Of a stretch of DNA of 64,000 bases, positions 30,137 through 41,643 are shown piece after piece; the first letter of the stretch is position 1; the number at the start of each line of letters is the position of its first letter. The stretch covers positions 1,922,001-1,986,000 of the forward strand of contig OX595994.1 in assembly GCA_951394045.1 (NCBI GenBank), written 5' to 3'. The notes below the pieces were generated by a model, which saw only the letters and a program-made list of their open reading frames with translations, was not told where the DNA came from and did not search any database. This stretch comes from Nitzschia sp. DOCU1 (taxonomy: Eukaryota > Bacillariophyta > Bacillariophyceae > Bacillariales > Bacillariaceae). The position numbers were made by a program, and so were the translations under genes.

Positions 30137-33100
30137 ATGTTTTTCTCCAGTTCTGGGTTGCTGCGTCGTGTTGGCTTGCTTTTCATGATCCAGCAAGCCA
30201 TCGTTTGGAATGCTGTTCTGTGCTGTCAAGATGATCCAAACTTTGTGCTCACGAGTACCAAAAAGTTGACCCAAAACTGCTATTGGGTAGCGCAGGATCC
30301 GCGCAATCGTTGTGGCCTGGTGTCTGCAAGCAATCAAGTTGCTCGCGACTATTGCCGACTGAGTTGCAACAATTGCGTCACCCCCACGCCAAAGCCCACC
30401 CCACTGCCAACACCGCAGCCCACTCCTCCTCCCACGCCGAAGCCCACGCCACTGCCTACACCTCAGCCCACTCCTCCTCCCACGCCGAAGCCTACACCTC
30501 AACCGACGCCACTGCCCACTCCAAAGCCAACTCCTCAACCGACGCCACAGCCCACTCCAAAGCCAACTCCTCAACCGACGCCACTGCCCACTCCAAAGCC
30601 AACTCCTCAACCGACGCCACAGCCCACTCCAAAGCCTACTCCCCAGCCCGCTCCTCTGCCCTCGGGCAATCCGTCAGAGCAACAGAAAATCAGCCTTCTT
30701 TTCAACTGGGACTTTGAAGAGGCTACCATCGATCCATGGAAAGGCCACGGCAACCCGGTACGATTGTCCCAAGTTAATGATGCATCTTCATTCTCCGGGA
30801 AATATGGGCTTGCGACTGGTCGATCAATTGGAACGAGCTGGATGGGATTCAAGTACGACGTCACGACCCTCCTTGAGAAAGACGTTCTTTATCTCATCAC
30901 CTTTCGCGCTCGGTTCTTCCCTAACGATCCGGATGCCACTACTGTCATTTACTCTGCCATCTCGATCAATGATGCCATAGGCACTCAGGTGTCATGGGAA
31001 ACAGTACTTTGGAGCGACGACCTTACCGCCGAGTGGAAGGAGTTTTCGGGCACGTACATTTTGCCAGACGTTGCAAACATTGGTTACATCATGTTCTCCA
31101 TCTCCGGTCCAGAAAACGGGGTTGACTTTGCAATTGATGATGTCATCATCGTAGATGCCAGGCCCGGCGTAGAAGAGTACATGGTGGACGCCTCTGAAAA
31201 CACGGAACATGTCTTGATCCCCCAGCCCGACCGCCCCAGCCTTCCTACTGCAAGATCCAACTGTCCCCAGGATGCTCCTGGTCTTGTACCCTGGAATGAT
31301 ATTTTCCCGTCCTTGAATGATGGAGATGATGTCGTGCTGCCTGAAAATACTTCTGTGCTCATTACTGAGAGCATCAGAACAACGCTTGGATTGGTGACGA
31401 TCCCAAGTACTTCCGAGCTGATTTTTGCGGAGAACGGAGCTGGGATCGAAATTGATGCCGAAGGTTTCGAAGTAGCTGGCGCCCTCATCGCGGGGATGGA
31501 ATACACTTGCCGATATGAAACGCCTTTGACAATCACATTGCACGGCGCCCGTCCAAATGGAATCACGGACCCTGCCAATGCGATGCCTCGGTCATACAAA
31601 GGCATTTCCGTGACTGGCCGTTTGGAGCTCCATGGGAAACGATATTACCGTACTTGGACCAGGTAAAAGCTTGCCTTTGCTCGTTTCAACTGAAAGCTTT
31701 CGGTCCTTCCCCTACTAACTCCTATGTTGCATCGTCGGCCAGACTCGCCAAGCGGGTGCACCCGGGCGACACCTTCCTTTATCTGCAGGATGAGGTCAAC
31801 TGGGAACCTGGACAGAAGATCGTTCTAATCACCACAGCCATGCGCGATAGCCGTGACTGGCATCAGAACGAAGTCTTCACCATTGCCAGTGTCGAGACTA
31901 GTAACATGCCAGCTTCAGAAGTCACGGCAGTCGTATATCTCGACGGAGCCGCCATTTACGAGCACATCGCCCGTCCTGAGTATCAAGGCGAGGTCGGTTT
32001 GCTGACCAGAACTATTACAGTACAAGGAGCCCAACAAGATTCTCTGCCGACGGATATATCGACCAGTTCTTGCCAGCTGCGAGAGACTGGTAGTGGTAAC
32101 AACCGGGAAGCTTTTGGCTACAATCAAATTGCTTGTACTGACAAGTTTCGCACCGGGTATGGAGGTCATATCATGGTCCATGGCGGAGGCGTCGGCTTTG
32201 TGGAAGGCGTGGAGCTCTACCGCATGGGTCAAACCAATGTACTCGGCCGATACCCCATGCACTTTCACGTTTTGGGAGATGGATGCCCCGGTTGCTACCT
32301 CAAGGACTCCTCCATCCACGAGTCGTACTATCGATGCATTTCCATCCACGGTACCAATGGCGTCACTGTTTCTGAAAACGTGGCCTATGACGTGACTGGC
32401 TTCTGCTACTACCTTGAAGATGGCGTTGAAGAGGACAATACCATCTCATTCAACTTGGCAGCACATGTCCACTTTCTGGGCGGACCCGCTATTGGTGGAG
32501 CTCAGACCATCAGGACAGTACAGCAATCTACCGACTTGACACTGCCAGCTGATATTGCAGCCTCTGGATTTTACATCACCAACATGCACAATCGCATCAT
32601 CGGTAACACGGCAGTTGGAGGTTGGGCAGGTTATGCTTTTCCGGTCCTCAAGAACTCTATTGGAGTTCACAAGAACATCGACTTTGATCCGTCGCAACGT
32701 CCGACCCTCGAAATTGATGGCAACACGGCGCACTCTAACGGGCACTTTTGGAGTTCTGCGGCCGCGTTCTATTTTGGTGGATCGCTGTATCACTTGCCTG
32801 ATGGAAAGCTCGAGTACAATGCAGGTCGAGACCAAAGTAACAATCGAGACCCTTGTATTGTCGACGTCGAAAGCGGAGATTGTGAAGAAACGTGGAACCG
32901 AATTACAAACTCCAAGGCTTTCTTGATATCCAACGTTGGCATCGGATCATGGAATGGTCGTCTGGAAGTCGTAACTTACGAGTGCCATGATTGTGGATTG
33001 GCGTTGGAGGCCTTGAACGACGGATTTTGGATCGATCGCATGCTGGTGGCTTGTCGTACTGGCGAAGCTCTCTACCTTCCAGAGCAGAGAGCCGATTACA

Positions 33101-35036
33101 TGCGCGGCAATGGATTTGTTTGGTACGACACTGGCCAGGAGCATATTATCACCGACTCGACTTTTCGCAACTGTGGATACCGATCGGACGAGTACAACCA
33201 GTATGATACGTCGCCCACACGAGGTTGTGATTCCAACCCTTACAACGGCTGCGGAAGTGACTCTTCCACCTTTAGCTTTTTGACTCACAGTGACCAATTC
33301 AACCCCGAGATCATGCAAGCAACAAGGAATATAAGTCTTGACAATGTTGGTCGTCGCTTTCGATTTACTGTCACCGAAGCGGAAACTGTCAGCGGACTTT
33401 CGCAGAACTGGTTCGATGCGGATGGGTCCGTCACAGGAACAGGAGTTCCAACGTTCATGGGATCTGGTTTCAAGAGTGCGGGTCGTTGGTGGCTAGTAGG
33501 TAAGTCCTGTCAGGCGACCATAGCTGAGAAGAGCTCCCTACATTGCCAACAGCAAATTCATCACTGTCCTTGCCATCTTCTTCGTCCTCAGATGACAATG
33601 TCATTCAGGACACACAAGCTCCATTGAACTTTATCAAAACGACGGATGGTATCGCCCGTGGCTTGGCCCATGTCCGCATGGAATGGGATGACACACTGCA
33701 CGATGCCGTGGGCTCTACGATTTGCGGCAATGGCCGCAGGTATGACAGCAACGGAAATCAGATTGCTCCCTTTTGCAATCCCGTGGGACGAATTCGTCAC
33801 TTGGGCTCAAAATTTGGCGCGTCTCAAGATCCCATCCAAGGCATGCCTGTGACGGGGCAACCAGAAGTCGTGGGACCTACGGGAGGTTACGGCTGGCTGC
33901 TAAAGTTGGATGGCGGTGCTCCTCATACGTTGCGTCTTCGAGAGGTGGAAATGACTCCCGACACAGCCCTCTTCTTTTCCGTTGCCTATCCGCTGGGAAC
34001 AACTTTTACAATTGCTGCTCATGCTGCCAGTTGGTGTTATCAAACCTGCTCAAACTGGTGCCACGAACTCTTCAAGTCGGTCGCCACGGTGAACCAGGTC
34101 CGATACGGCCAAGGCAATGTATACCATTTCGATTCCACCACAGGCTTGTTGACCATTCGAATCAGCATGTTTCCACAATCCTATACGGGAACCCCCGAGT
34201 GGAGACTTTATGATTTTCAAGACAAGGACAGCGACAATGAAGACTTTGCCCTGCGACGCTTTGAACGGGATGGCGTTTTGCTTCCTATGCGTGCCTGGGA
34301 CGCCCATTTTGAAATCGTGGCAGATTGCATCCGAAATGGAGCTTATTGTGCCCAAGCTCCTCCCGCCACTTCGTCTTATGATAATGTTTGTTCGAACGGA
34401 TATATCCAAGTCTCATACGATAAATGCTGCACTCCTGACGGATTATCGTGCGAGTATGCCTTTGACCCGAACGTCCCTACCATTATTCCAGCCCCCGGAC
34501 CGTCTTCGTCTTCTTCCAACAATATTTTGATCAACGGTGACTTTGAAGCCTCTCGATATGGTGTTTGTCCCTGGGACATTGTGGGCTCTTCATCCTCCGT
34601 CCAAGCAGTTGCTCAATCCAACGACGTCTTTCAGGGTCAATTTGCCGCCATGGTCACACGAACTCAATCTTGGGAGGGCATTTGGCAAGATATAACTGAC
34701 CGACTGGTAATCGATCGCACCTATCGAGTCAAGGGCAAAGTCAAAATGTTGAGTTCCGGCACGAACAATTCCTTTGTGGTACAACTTCGGATCGCGTATC
34801 AGAGTGGCGATAGACAATGGCCTTGGATCTACTACAATGATGTTCTGCCTGCGAATACCTGGCATTCATTTGAAACCACCTTTACTCTGAGCTCCAGCTA
34901 CTTGAGAAGCACACGAAATGTGGACCCCATTGAAGAAATCAACTTTCAGTTGACATCCCGAGGAAACTTTCCGGTCCGCAACTTTTTGGTCGATGACTTT
35001 TCCATGGTCCCCGTCGATGCTCCCATTATCGTTTGA
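30137..35036 (+). CDS. Secreted multidomain protein: ShK-like, CBM, G8 domain and beta-helix (CEMIP/PKHD1L1-like)
   Basis: Three exons (30137-31662, 31743-33499, 33592-35036) join in frame across 80- and 92-bp introns to 1575 residues. A signal peptide (1-29) precedes a six-Cys ShK-like module (about 30-82) and a Pro/Thr-rich linker of PTPKPTPQ type (about 83-178). A carbohydrate-binding-like jelly roll follows (about 190-335), then a G8 domain (about 375-500). A right-handed beta-helix region carries [14 protein letters not shown] and GRYPMHFH, hallmarks of the CEMIP/TMEM2/PKHD1L1 group. A second carbohydrate-binding-like module ends the protein (about 1455-1570, [10 protein letters not shown] ... 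VDDFSM). Animal relatives bind or cleave hyaluronan; here a surface or extracellular-matrix polysaccharide role is inferred. An inverted, frameshifted copy of its 3' third lies at 46245-47815. Confidence 0.87.
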
Positions 35037-35288
35037 GGTGATTTAAATTTAATTGTGTACTGTAGCACTTATTTTTCGTATGTATGAGAGTACGAAAGAC
35101 AATCAATGGAACCACTTTGAACTTGCGCGCGCTCGGGTAAAATCAAAGAATCTTTGACATCACTGTTGTAAATACCAAACTAGCACCCAATACCCTACGC
35201 GATTCACGTAGAGCCTTCCTATTGAATGTAGCTGAAACTTGGCTAATGAAGAAGAAGTCGGTTCAACGTCTCTTATTAACTGGATTGT
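35037..35288. other. Sequence between the G8 gene and the assembly gap
   Basis: About 250 bp of 3' flank. No continuation of the transporter gene from the other side of the gap is recognisable here, so the gap size or join may be wrong. Confidence 0.4.
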
Positions 35289-35488
35289 NNNNNNNNNNNN
35301 NNNNNNNNNNNNNNNNNNNNNNNNNNNNNNNNNNNNNNNNNNNNNNNNNNNNNNNNNNNNNNNNNNNNNNNNNNNNNNNNNNNNNNNNNNNNNNNNNNNN
35401 NNNNNNNNNNNNNNNNNNNNNNNNNNNNNNNNNNNNNNNNNNNNNNNNNNNNNNNNNNNNNNNNNNNNNNNNNNNNNNNNNNNNNNNN
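35289..35488. other. Assembly gap of 200 N
   Basis: Exactly 200 undetermined bases, a typical placeholder for a gap of unknown size. Confidence 0.99.
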
Positions 35489-36141
35489 GAATCAATAAAG
35501 GCTGTAACGATTGCTGCCACGGCCGTAAATGCCAAAATCACAAAGGCATTGTCGTGTTCATTCAAGTATAAAAAGTAGGACGTTGGCACGGCAATCAACA
35601 CTAGCAATTGTCCGACAAATCCACCCACAATGCGTCGCGTAAAATGCGGTGTTTCCCCCAGACAAAACACTAGCACGGCCAGCATGATCAAATTCGTCCA
35701 CATGTAGAGCGTCGTGAGTGGGAATTCCATGTTGAAATCGGGAAATAACAAATTCCAATAATCAATGGGTTGCGTCAAGGCCGAAAATGGAAAGAGATAT
35801 CCGACTCCCACAATCGTAAACAAGGCACAAGCCTCATTGATTTGACGTTGATATTCTTGCAAGTTTTTGCTGTTGACTTGTTGTTGTTGTGCTTCGAGTT
35901 GAAACAGAATATCGGCCACATCCGATGCATCGCTATTGGATCGGTCACGACCGCGAGCGAGTCGAATGCCTCGAAGAGACGTGGAGAGTCGGGGTGATTC
36001 AAACATGAGAAAGACTGGCAACAATGACCAAACCCAAAATTTGTGTCTCAAAGAGATGGTCAAAGTCGTCGTCGTTGTCGTCGTTGAATGCATTTCAAGC
36101 ATCGTGTGTTCTTTTTCGTCTTCGCTGCGAAGCTTCACTCT
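35489..36141 (-). CDS. Equilibrative nucleoside transporter-like membrane protein (SLC29-type), 3' part missing in gap
   Basis: An open frame runs from the ATG at 36139-36141 to the gap, about 217 residues. A Ser/Thr-rich N-terminus and a hydrophobic stretch are followed by ACALFTIVGVGYLFPFSAL near residue 115, resembling the first membrane helix of equilibrative nucleoside transporters, then PIDYWNLLFPDF and three more helices. These carriers move nucleosides down their gradient across plasma or organelle membranes. The assignment rests on the first helices only. The frame is also open upstream to 36198 without an ATG, so the start is uncertain. The remaining helices should lie in the gap. 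Confidence 0.55.
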
Positions 36142-36599
36142 CATCCTTTCAACGTCATCCAAACGCACGTGCGACAACCCAAAAGTATCTTCCGACAATG
36201 TTCCGACGAAGTTGTGACACGTTTTCGTTCGAGTCAGTCAATAACCAATCAAATCACCTTTTTGGCGAGGCGACAGACGCGCACGAAGAAGGATCATTCG
36301 AATAAGTCCAACGGAAAACCAAAGATCGCCTCGATGCTTCGCCGCCGCACATAGTGTTCTCTAGCTACCGGTAGAGGGACTGCGACGATCGCATCATATC
36401 ATCAACCGCATTGATGATGATGTGTTTATGGACTAGCACATCATCGTTGCACCACCAGGCTTCACAACTGGCTTGGCTAGTCGGTAGCTTACAAGCTATT
36501 AGAATTAGAAAGAACTCTCGTTCTTGTATCATTGTGGATGATATTGTTCTTACAGTACAAGAATAATCTTAGTCCGATTCCACTTGATTATTCATCTCG

Positions 36600-36830
36600 G
36601 TTTCCTTCTTTCCTTGACGAAGAAGAAAATGAAGATCAAGGAGAGGCCCGAATTTTAGCATCGTGTGACGACCAAGATGCTGAACTACGTCGAATAACTG
36701 TTCTGCCCCAATCACATTGAGTTTCCTGGTGTCCTGCTGGAGGTCCAGCTCCATGAGATTCCTCCAAACATGGTGCAATGCAATTAAAATAATTTGGGCG
36801 CCAATGTCATCAATGTCATTCCTTGGCCGG
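36600..36830 (-). pseudogene. LRR gene relic
   Basis: The minus strand reads NDIDDIGAQIILIALHHVW and then LMELDL ... VIGAEQLFDVVQHL, about two degenerate 28-residue LRRs of the type in the gene at 25383-27756 (compare NDIGALGAQHLSNGLHHV). It is short, with no start and no continuation. Confidence 0.55.
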
Positions 36831-37476
36831 GGGAGCAGGAATTGGCATTTTAGGAACTACGGTGGGCAGAATGGTAAAGTACTATGGTTGCGGGTGAAAT
36901 GGCAGCCTCATCATCATCAGTCCGACAATTACATCAATCGTTGATACAAGAATGCCTCAAGTAGTACAAACGCGCCTGTTGTCAATTGGCATGACAATGA
37001 GTAGAGCCCTTGCCAGAACATTGTTATGGCATGTGCAATCTCCCAATGTGATGGCAAGTATCGTCTACTTCAGTCATCAGGATACACTAGCTAGTTGAGA
37101 CTAGTTGCTATTTGGATAGTGCGGACTCTGCACGGCTTTCACTGGATGATGTAACTATGGCTATTAGTAGGGTCTACACTTAGCTATTGTATCTACTAGC
37201 ACTGACAACCAACCCGAAACCTGATCATTTTCTTGGTAGTATGATCATACTCTTCTGAGTAATACTACTAGTACCATCACCACACACCCCAGCAAGACAA
37301 GGTCACTACACTGACAGAAGCCACTGTCATTGCTGACGGGCACGAAAAACAACTCGTGCATGCACATAAATAACATCTATTATTGACTCCGGCTCGGAGA
37401 ACAACTAGTAGCAAACTCACAAAGCCAAATGCCATTTTTATCTCAATACAAAGCTCATGCCGGATCTCCGGGCACG

Positions 37477-37710
37477 GAATTCAATTCCACAAGCAATAGA
37501 ATTGAATTCAGTCACGGATGGAATTGAATTCTGTCACTGATGGAATTGAATTCCGTTCCCGGGGATTGGGAGAAATACTATCTTTGGGCATATCTCTATA
37601 ATTGTCACAGATGCTGATACGACATGATGAATGACGCTGTACAAATAAGTTTCTCCAAACTGAATCTCCCAGGAATGGGATTCAATTCCGCAAGTGATGG
37701 AATTCAATTT
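37477..37710. repeat. Cluster of GAATTGAATTC / GAATTCAATTC palindrome-like motifs
   Basis: Copies lie at about 37477, 37498, 37520, 37542, 37675 and 37698. The three from 37498 to 37554 form a tandem array with 22-bp period (motif plus a CAGTCACGGATG-like spacer). A further copy is at about 39557. Confidence 0.75.
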
Positions 37711-37964
37711 CCGTCACCGATGCACCCCTTCGCTAGGGTCGAGTATGTGTGCTTGTTACATCTATGCTAAAAAATTTCCGTGTGGACACATGCCAAACCC
37801 GTATGTTCCATATTGCCCCATGTGGAATATATGAAGTACACAAGACCCAATACTAAAACTGAGAAGTGAGAGTGCATACTCTCCCCTGCAACTTGACCCC
37901 GGTTTACCTTGGGCCACAGATGAGGTTTTGATTGGCCTCATCAGCAGCGCATTATCACCTAACA

Positions 37965-38095
37965 ACCACCACCTTCCATTGATGATGTCGACCCTATCGG
38001 CACCTCCACCAACCCCCTACCTTTCATTCTACCTGCTTGGAACCCTTCAGTGTACCCCCTTTGAGTGGCCGAGAGCGGCTGGCGATTATTTTATG
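37965..38095 (+). pseudogene. Fragment of a RecQ-like helicase gene, inverted relative to 38737-39456
   Basis: The sequence matches the reverse complement of about 39195-39320 (shared CTTTCATTCTACCTGCTTGGAA, CCCCCTTTGAGTGGC, GGCTGGCGATTATTT). It encodes PPFEW then AGDYF and stops, so it is only the start of the helicase domain. Confidence 0.65.
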
Positions 38096-38099
38096 TTTT

Positions 38100-38700
38100 G
38101 ATCCGCCCATTGACCTCCAACCAATGCAGCAAGAATATCAGTCACCCAACCATATCAAGAGCATGCCTTCCGAGGATTGCAACTACCACCTCTCTACCAT
38201 CCCCCTATCACTCCTTCCCCTGCTGCAGTCACCCAGCAGCTCTCTCAACAACCAGCAGATGATGAGTTTGTTCTGCCTGATGATAAGGACCTGGAGGATG
38301 ATGCTGCCCTGCTGGTCTCCCTTTCAAAGTCAATGGCTTCCATGGTACCCTCGGATGTTAGCCCTGCTCCTGTGGTTGCATCCCCAGAAAAGGCTGATTC
38401 TGCTGCCATCCGGGTCATGATTGATGGCAACAAACTTGAATTTCTCCAAGAATCACAAGTCCATGAGGCCAACAGTAGAAAAGAAACCAATCTCAGCAGA
38501 CTGCTTCCTTGGAGAGCAGTAATCTTTTCAAATTTCTGCATGATGAAGCCGTTGACCAGCTTCTTTCTGACCCTGCATTCAAGATTCCTCGCACGTCTAA
38601 TTACCTTAAACAGGCGATGCATCACTGCAACAACAAATTGGGAGGGAAAATCGAGGAAGATGGTGCTGATACTGGAGAAGTCATGGCAGATGTCAATTGA
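38100..38700 (+). pseudogene. Broken coding relic, family unknown
   Basis: A coherent protein-like frame (VLPDDKDLEDDAALLVSLSK, then IRVMIDGNKLEFLQES) runs to about 38510, then continues in another frame (SSNLFKFLHDEAVDQLL, IPRTSNYLKQAMHHCNNK) and stops at 38700. No intron fits the shift, so a frameshift is likely. No domain is recognised; it may be a transposon-borne gene. Confidence 0.4.
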
Positions 38701-38736
38701 GCTGGTTGCCATCATGAAAAGTGCTTGGATGGATGG

Positions 38737-39456
38737 TCAAAGATGAGTGAAAAATGCCCCTTTCAGATCATGGATGTTTTGACAAAACGTAGAGCCAAAA
38801 GAGACAAAAAGGTGGATCTCATCTATAGCAAGAAGATGGAGTGTTGGAAGATCAATGAGGACAGCACAAAAAGCATCATTGGCAAGAAGGAACTGGGGCA
38901 AACAGAAGAGAAGAACAGCCTTGGGTGTTGAAAGAGGAAGGACTGCTAATTTATTCCAAAGTTGCACCAGCTTGTTGGCCGGCAGCTCGTCCAAGTGGAA
39001 GGCAGTGATGTCGCTTGTTGAAGGCGTCCGAAGAAGAACTTTACATGTCTGATTAGAACCAAGAGAGAGGAGTGGAACAATTGTCAAGGACATGCCACAA
39101 AGAGAAGCAGAGCTGGCATCTCTGACAAGTGATTTGCCACCACCAGTTGGACAGACAAGCACCATCCGAGAGCCTCTAGTAGCTATCAAATAATCGCCAG
39201 CCTCTCTCTGCCACTCAAAGGGGGGTACACGGAAGAGTTCCAAGCAGGTAGAATGAAAGGTGGGGGGTGATGGAGGTGCCAGTAGGGCCAACATCATCAA
39301 TGAAAGCTGGCGGTTGTTGCATGAAAATGCGCTTCTGTGGAGGCAGATCAAAACCTCATCTGGTGGCCTGAGGTAAAATGGGGTCAAGTTGTAGGGGTAG
39401 CTATACTTTCTCAAATCATATTTAGATGAATGTACTAACCAGCTGAATAAATTCAT
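38737..39456 (-). pseudogene. RecQ-like DNA helicase, N-terminal fragment
   Basis: A 239-codon frame from an ATG carries helicase motifs: PPFEWQREAGDYL (Q-motif-like), Walker A VCPTGGGKSLV and box II LLAIDEIHLFVSFGSTF. It stops soon after motif II, so motifs III-VI and the RecQ C-terminal parts are missing. The inverted copy at 37965-38095 shows the region was rearranged. Probably a transposon-carried or captured helicase now truncated; a downstream exon cannot be excluded. Confidence 0.6.
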
Positions 39457-40262
39457 TTAGCCATTCAGCGCACTGGCACATACAGGCACATGCAGAGAAC
39501 AAATTTATGACATCAATTCACGCATAGCTACACCTGGCAGAGGGGTGTCACCAATGGAATTCAATTCAGACAAGGACAGAATTCATTGCAAAGGATTCAC
39601 CCGACTCATTCCCTTTTCAAGTCGGGACCTCATATGGGATGGTCATTTTGTTGCGATCGAGAGGTGAACCACATGATCAAGAACTCACCTTTTGAAAGGT
39701 CTTTGTAAATTTACATATGGAACCATTGAGGGTCCATCGCTGTGTGCATTATTCTATCAGCATATTGACCCTGTCTTGCAGCAGAGGACAACGACTATGG
39801 CTGGGTCAAGGGTCATAATTTTTTCATAGCACGGTACAAAACGGGGGTGGTCCAGCATGCTTGCATGCAGAAACTTTGCTACAAACTTCGTTTCACTAGA
39901 CCAAGTGGACAGTCCCATTTCTGGGCGACCATGCCCCCTTTTCTTTAGAAAATTTCCTATTATTTTCAAAATTGCTATTTTGGTCATGGAGAGTTAATTT
40001 TTCATGAAGATACTATTTTGTGGTGTATTCATGCATGAGTTTGGCAGTTTAGAGTTGAACAATTCGAGTTTGGTAATTCGAGTCAAAATATCACCATGGT
40101 ACGCTTTTCCCAGTCCTGTTGTCCCTTCCACCACCGCTTCTGTGCCCACTTGCACCCACGTATTTTGTTGACGCGTGGAAGGTACGCACGGCCGTGTGCG
40201 CTAAAAAAAACTGCATGCTGGGTACGTCCTTGGGATTTTTTATTACAAAGCTTACGGAAACA
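39457..40262. other. Intergenic region left of the inverted-repeat element
   Basis: About 800 bp. It has one more GAATTCAATTC motif near 39557. No gene is seen. Confidence 0.45.
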
Positions 40263-41643
40263 GGGACCCTCTCCTTGTAACCAGCAAATATTTCGACAAC
40301 GGAAACAATGGACAAAACCGTTATAATACCAGCACCAAAACGGCGTCATCACACTACATCATCGAATCTCACAGGTACCCCCGATGTGACTCTTGACCCC
40401 CTCCCCCTCTCTTTTATTAATTTTTCGCCCTTGCATTCCAACCCCCCTCCCACCACTGAGTTCATAACGTCTCACCTCAATGGTCCTGATTTGTCACCAT
40501 GAACCTCAGTTCCATTCTTTCCAGGGTGGATGCTATCCACACATGGTCTTGCAAAGAATTGAAAGTGGAAGTGCATGCTACCACTGAGCCTGAATCCCCT
40601 CCCATTGTGGTGGACATTGCCTCTTGTCTTGCCTCACAGCAAGGTCCAAATGCATCCCATCCGAAGGTAGAAACTGTAAGTGATTATTCAAACATTTCAA
40701 CGTTACAGCGTTTGAACATTCTAATGTTCAAAAATGTGAACATTCGAACATCATCCTTCCGTGTGGTGACAATTCTTCTCATAGTCATGTTCCGTCTTCC
40801 TCCCAGTCTCCGAAGTGGTGGCTATCTAATGAACTCACTGACACTAAGTCAGTAATGAACTATATCTACCCATTGTGCCGTGAACAGGGAATCAAAGTAA
40901 TTTCTTGTGGCTCTAGAGAGAGCTCACCCGGCTTCCAGGTTTTACGAATTGGGTGTGAAAGGAGCACACTATCTGCTGCTCAAGTTAGATCTTTCCGAGC
41001 CCAATTGCTTGCGAAGGGCCAAAATAATCAGTCACCTGCCAGGTGGCTTCTGGATGCATTTAAATCCAATGATAACATTAACTTCATTGCCATGCTGATG
41101 AAGAAGATAGGAGGGGTACGGGTCATCCACTCAGTGACTGGTGAAAATTATGAAGGACAAGGTATGTGAAGATTACAACGTTCGAACGTCGCAACATTGC
41201 AACGTTCAAACATTCACCATGGATTGTTTCTGTGCTCCTCCTATCCACTCATCCATTCCTTCCACAAGTGATGTCGACTCTCTCTGAAGAAGGTAATTCA
41301 TACTTAGAAACAATTGACAATGGGCTCTCAATGGAGGACAATGAAGAGTTCTTTGTTGCTGTAGCCTGGGTGTCCAAAGAGAGCTACCAGGCATGCTCCA
41401 CAAATGAGCAAAGCATCAGGGTGGTACAAAACATAGTGCTGGCCAGCAGCATGTGAGGGCCAAAACAGGGCGGTCAAGAGGGGGTAACTTGCAGTTTTGT
41501 GAGAAGTGGAGCCACATTGGGGGGATCGGCTGCGTTGCACAGCAAGCGCGCGTGGTTCCTGCGCTTTATGAATAACCTTTAATAATGGTTTTGTCCATTG
41601 TCTCCATTGTCGAAATATTTGCTGGTTATGAGGAGAGGGTCCC
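40263..41643 (+). mobile_element. 1381-bp element with 63-bp terminal inverted repeats and a three-exon gene
   Basis: 40263-40325 and the reverse complement of 41581-41643 match over about 63 bp with roughly six mismatches (both start GGGACCCTCTCC and contain AACCAGCAAATATTTCGACAA). The element encloses one small gene. A degenerate third copy of the end is near 43900. No clear target duplication is seen. Probably a DNA transposon, perhaps a shortened MULE-like one. Confidence 0.7.
40499..41456 (+). CDS. Hypothetical element-borne protein, possible N-terminal part of a MULE/FAR1-like transposase
   Basis: Exons 40499-40675, 40807-41161 and 41269-41456 join in frame across GT-AG introns of 131 and 107 bp to 239 residues. 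The first intron needs the acceptor at 40804-40806. The central part has scattered Cys (SCGSRESSPGFQVLRIGCER) and basic residues, as in DNA-binding leaders of FAR1/MULE-type transposases. The last exon has EEFFVAVAWVSKESYQ, like the segment just before a MULE catalytic core, but the core itself is absent. Both introns carry AACGTTC/GAACGTT palindrome repeats. It lies wholly within terminal inverted repeats, so it is probably element-encoded and truncated. Family assignment is tentative. Confidence 0.5.

Larger units (their letters stand above)
36142..37964. other. Long gene-poor region with relics and palindromic repeats
   Basis: Apart from the LRR relic at 36600-36830 and the GAATTGAATTC repeats at 37477-37710, listed separately, no gene or RNA is recognised. 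Confidence 0.5.
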
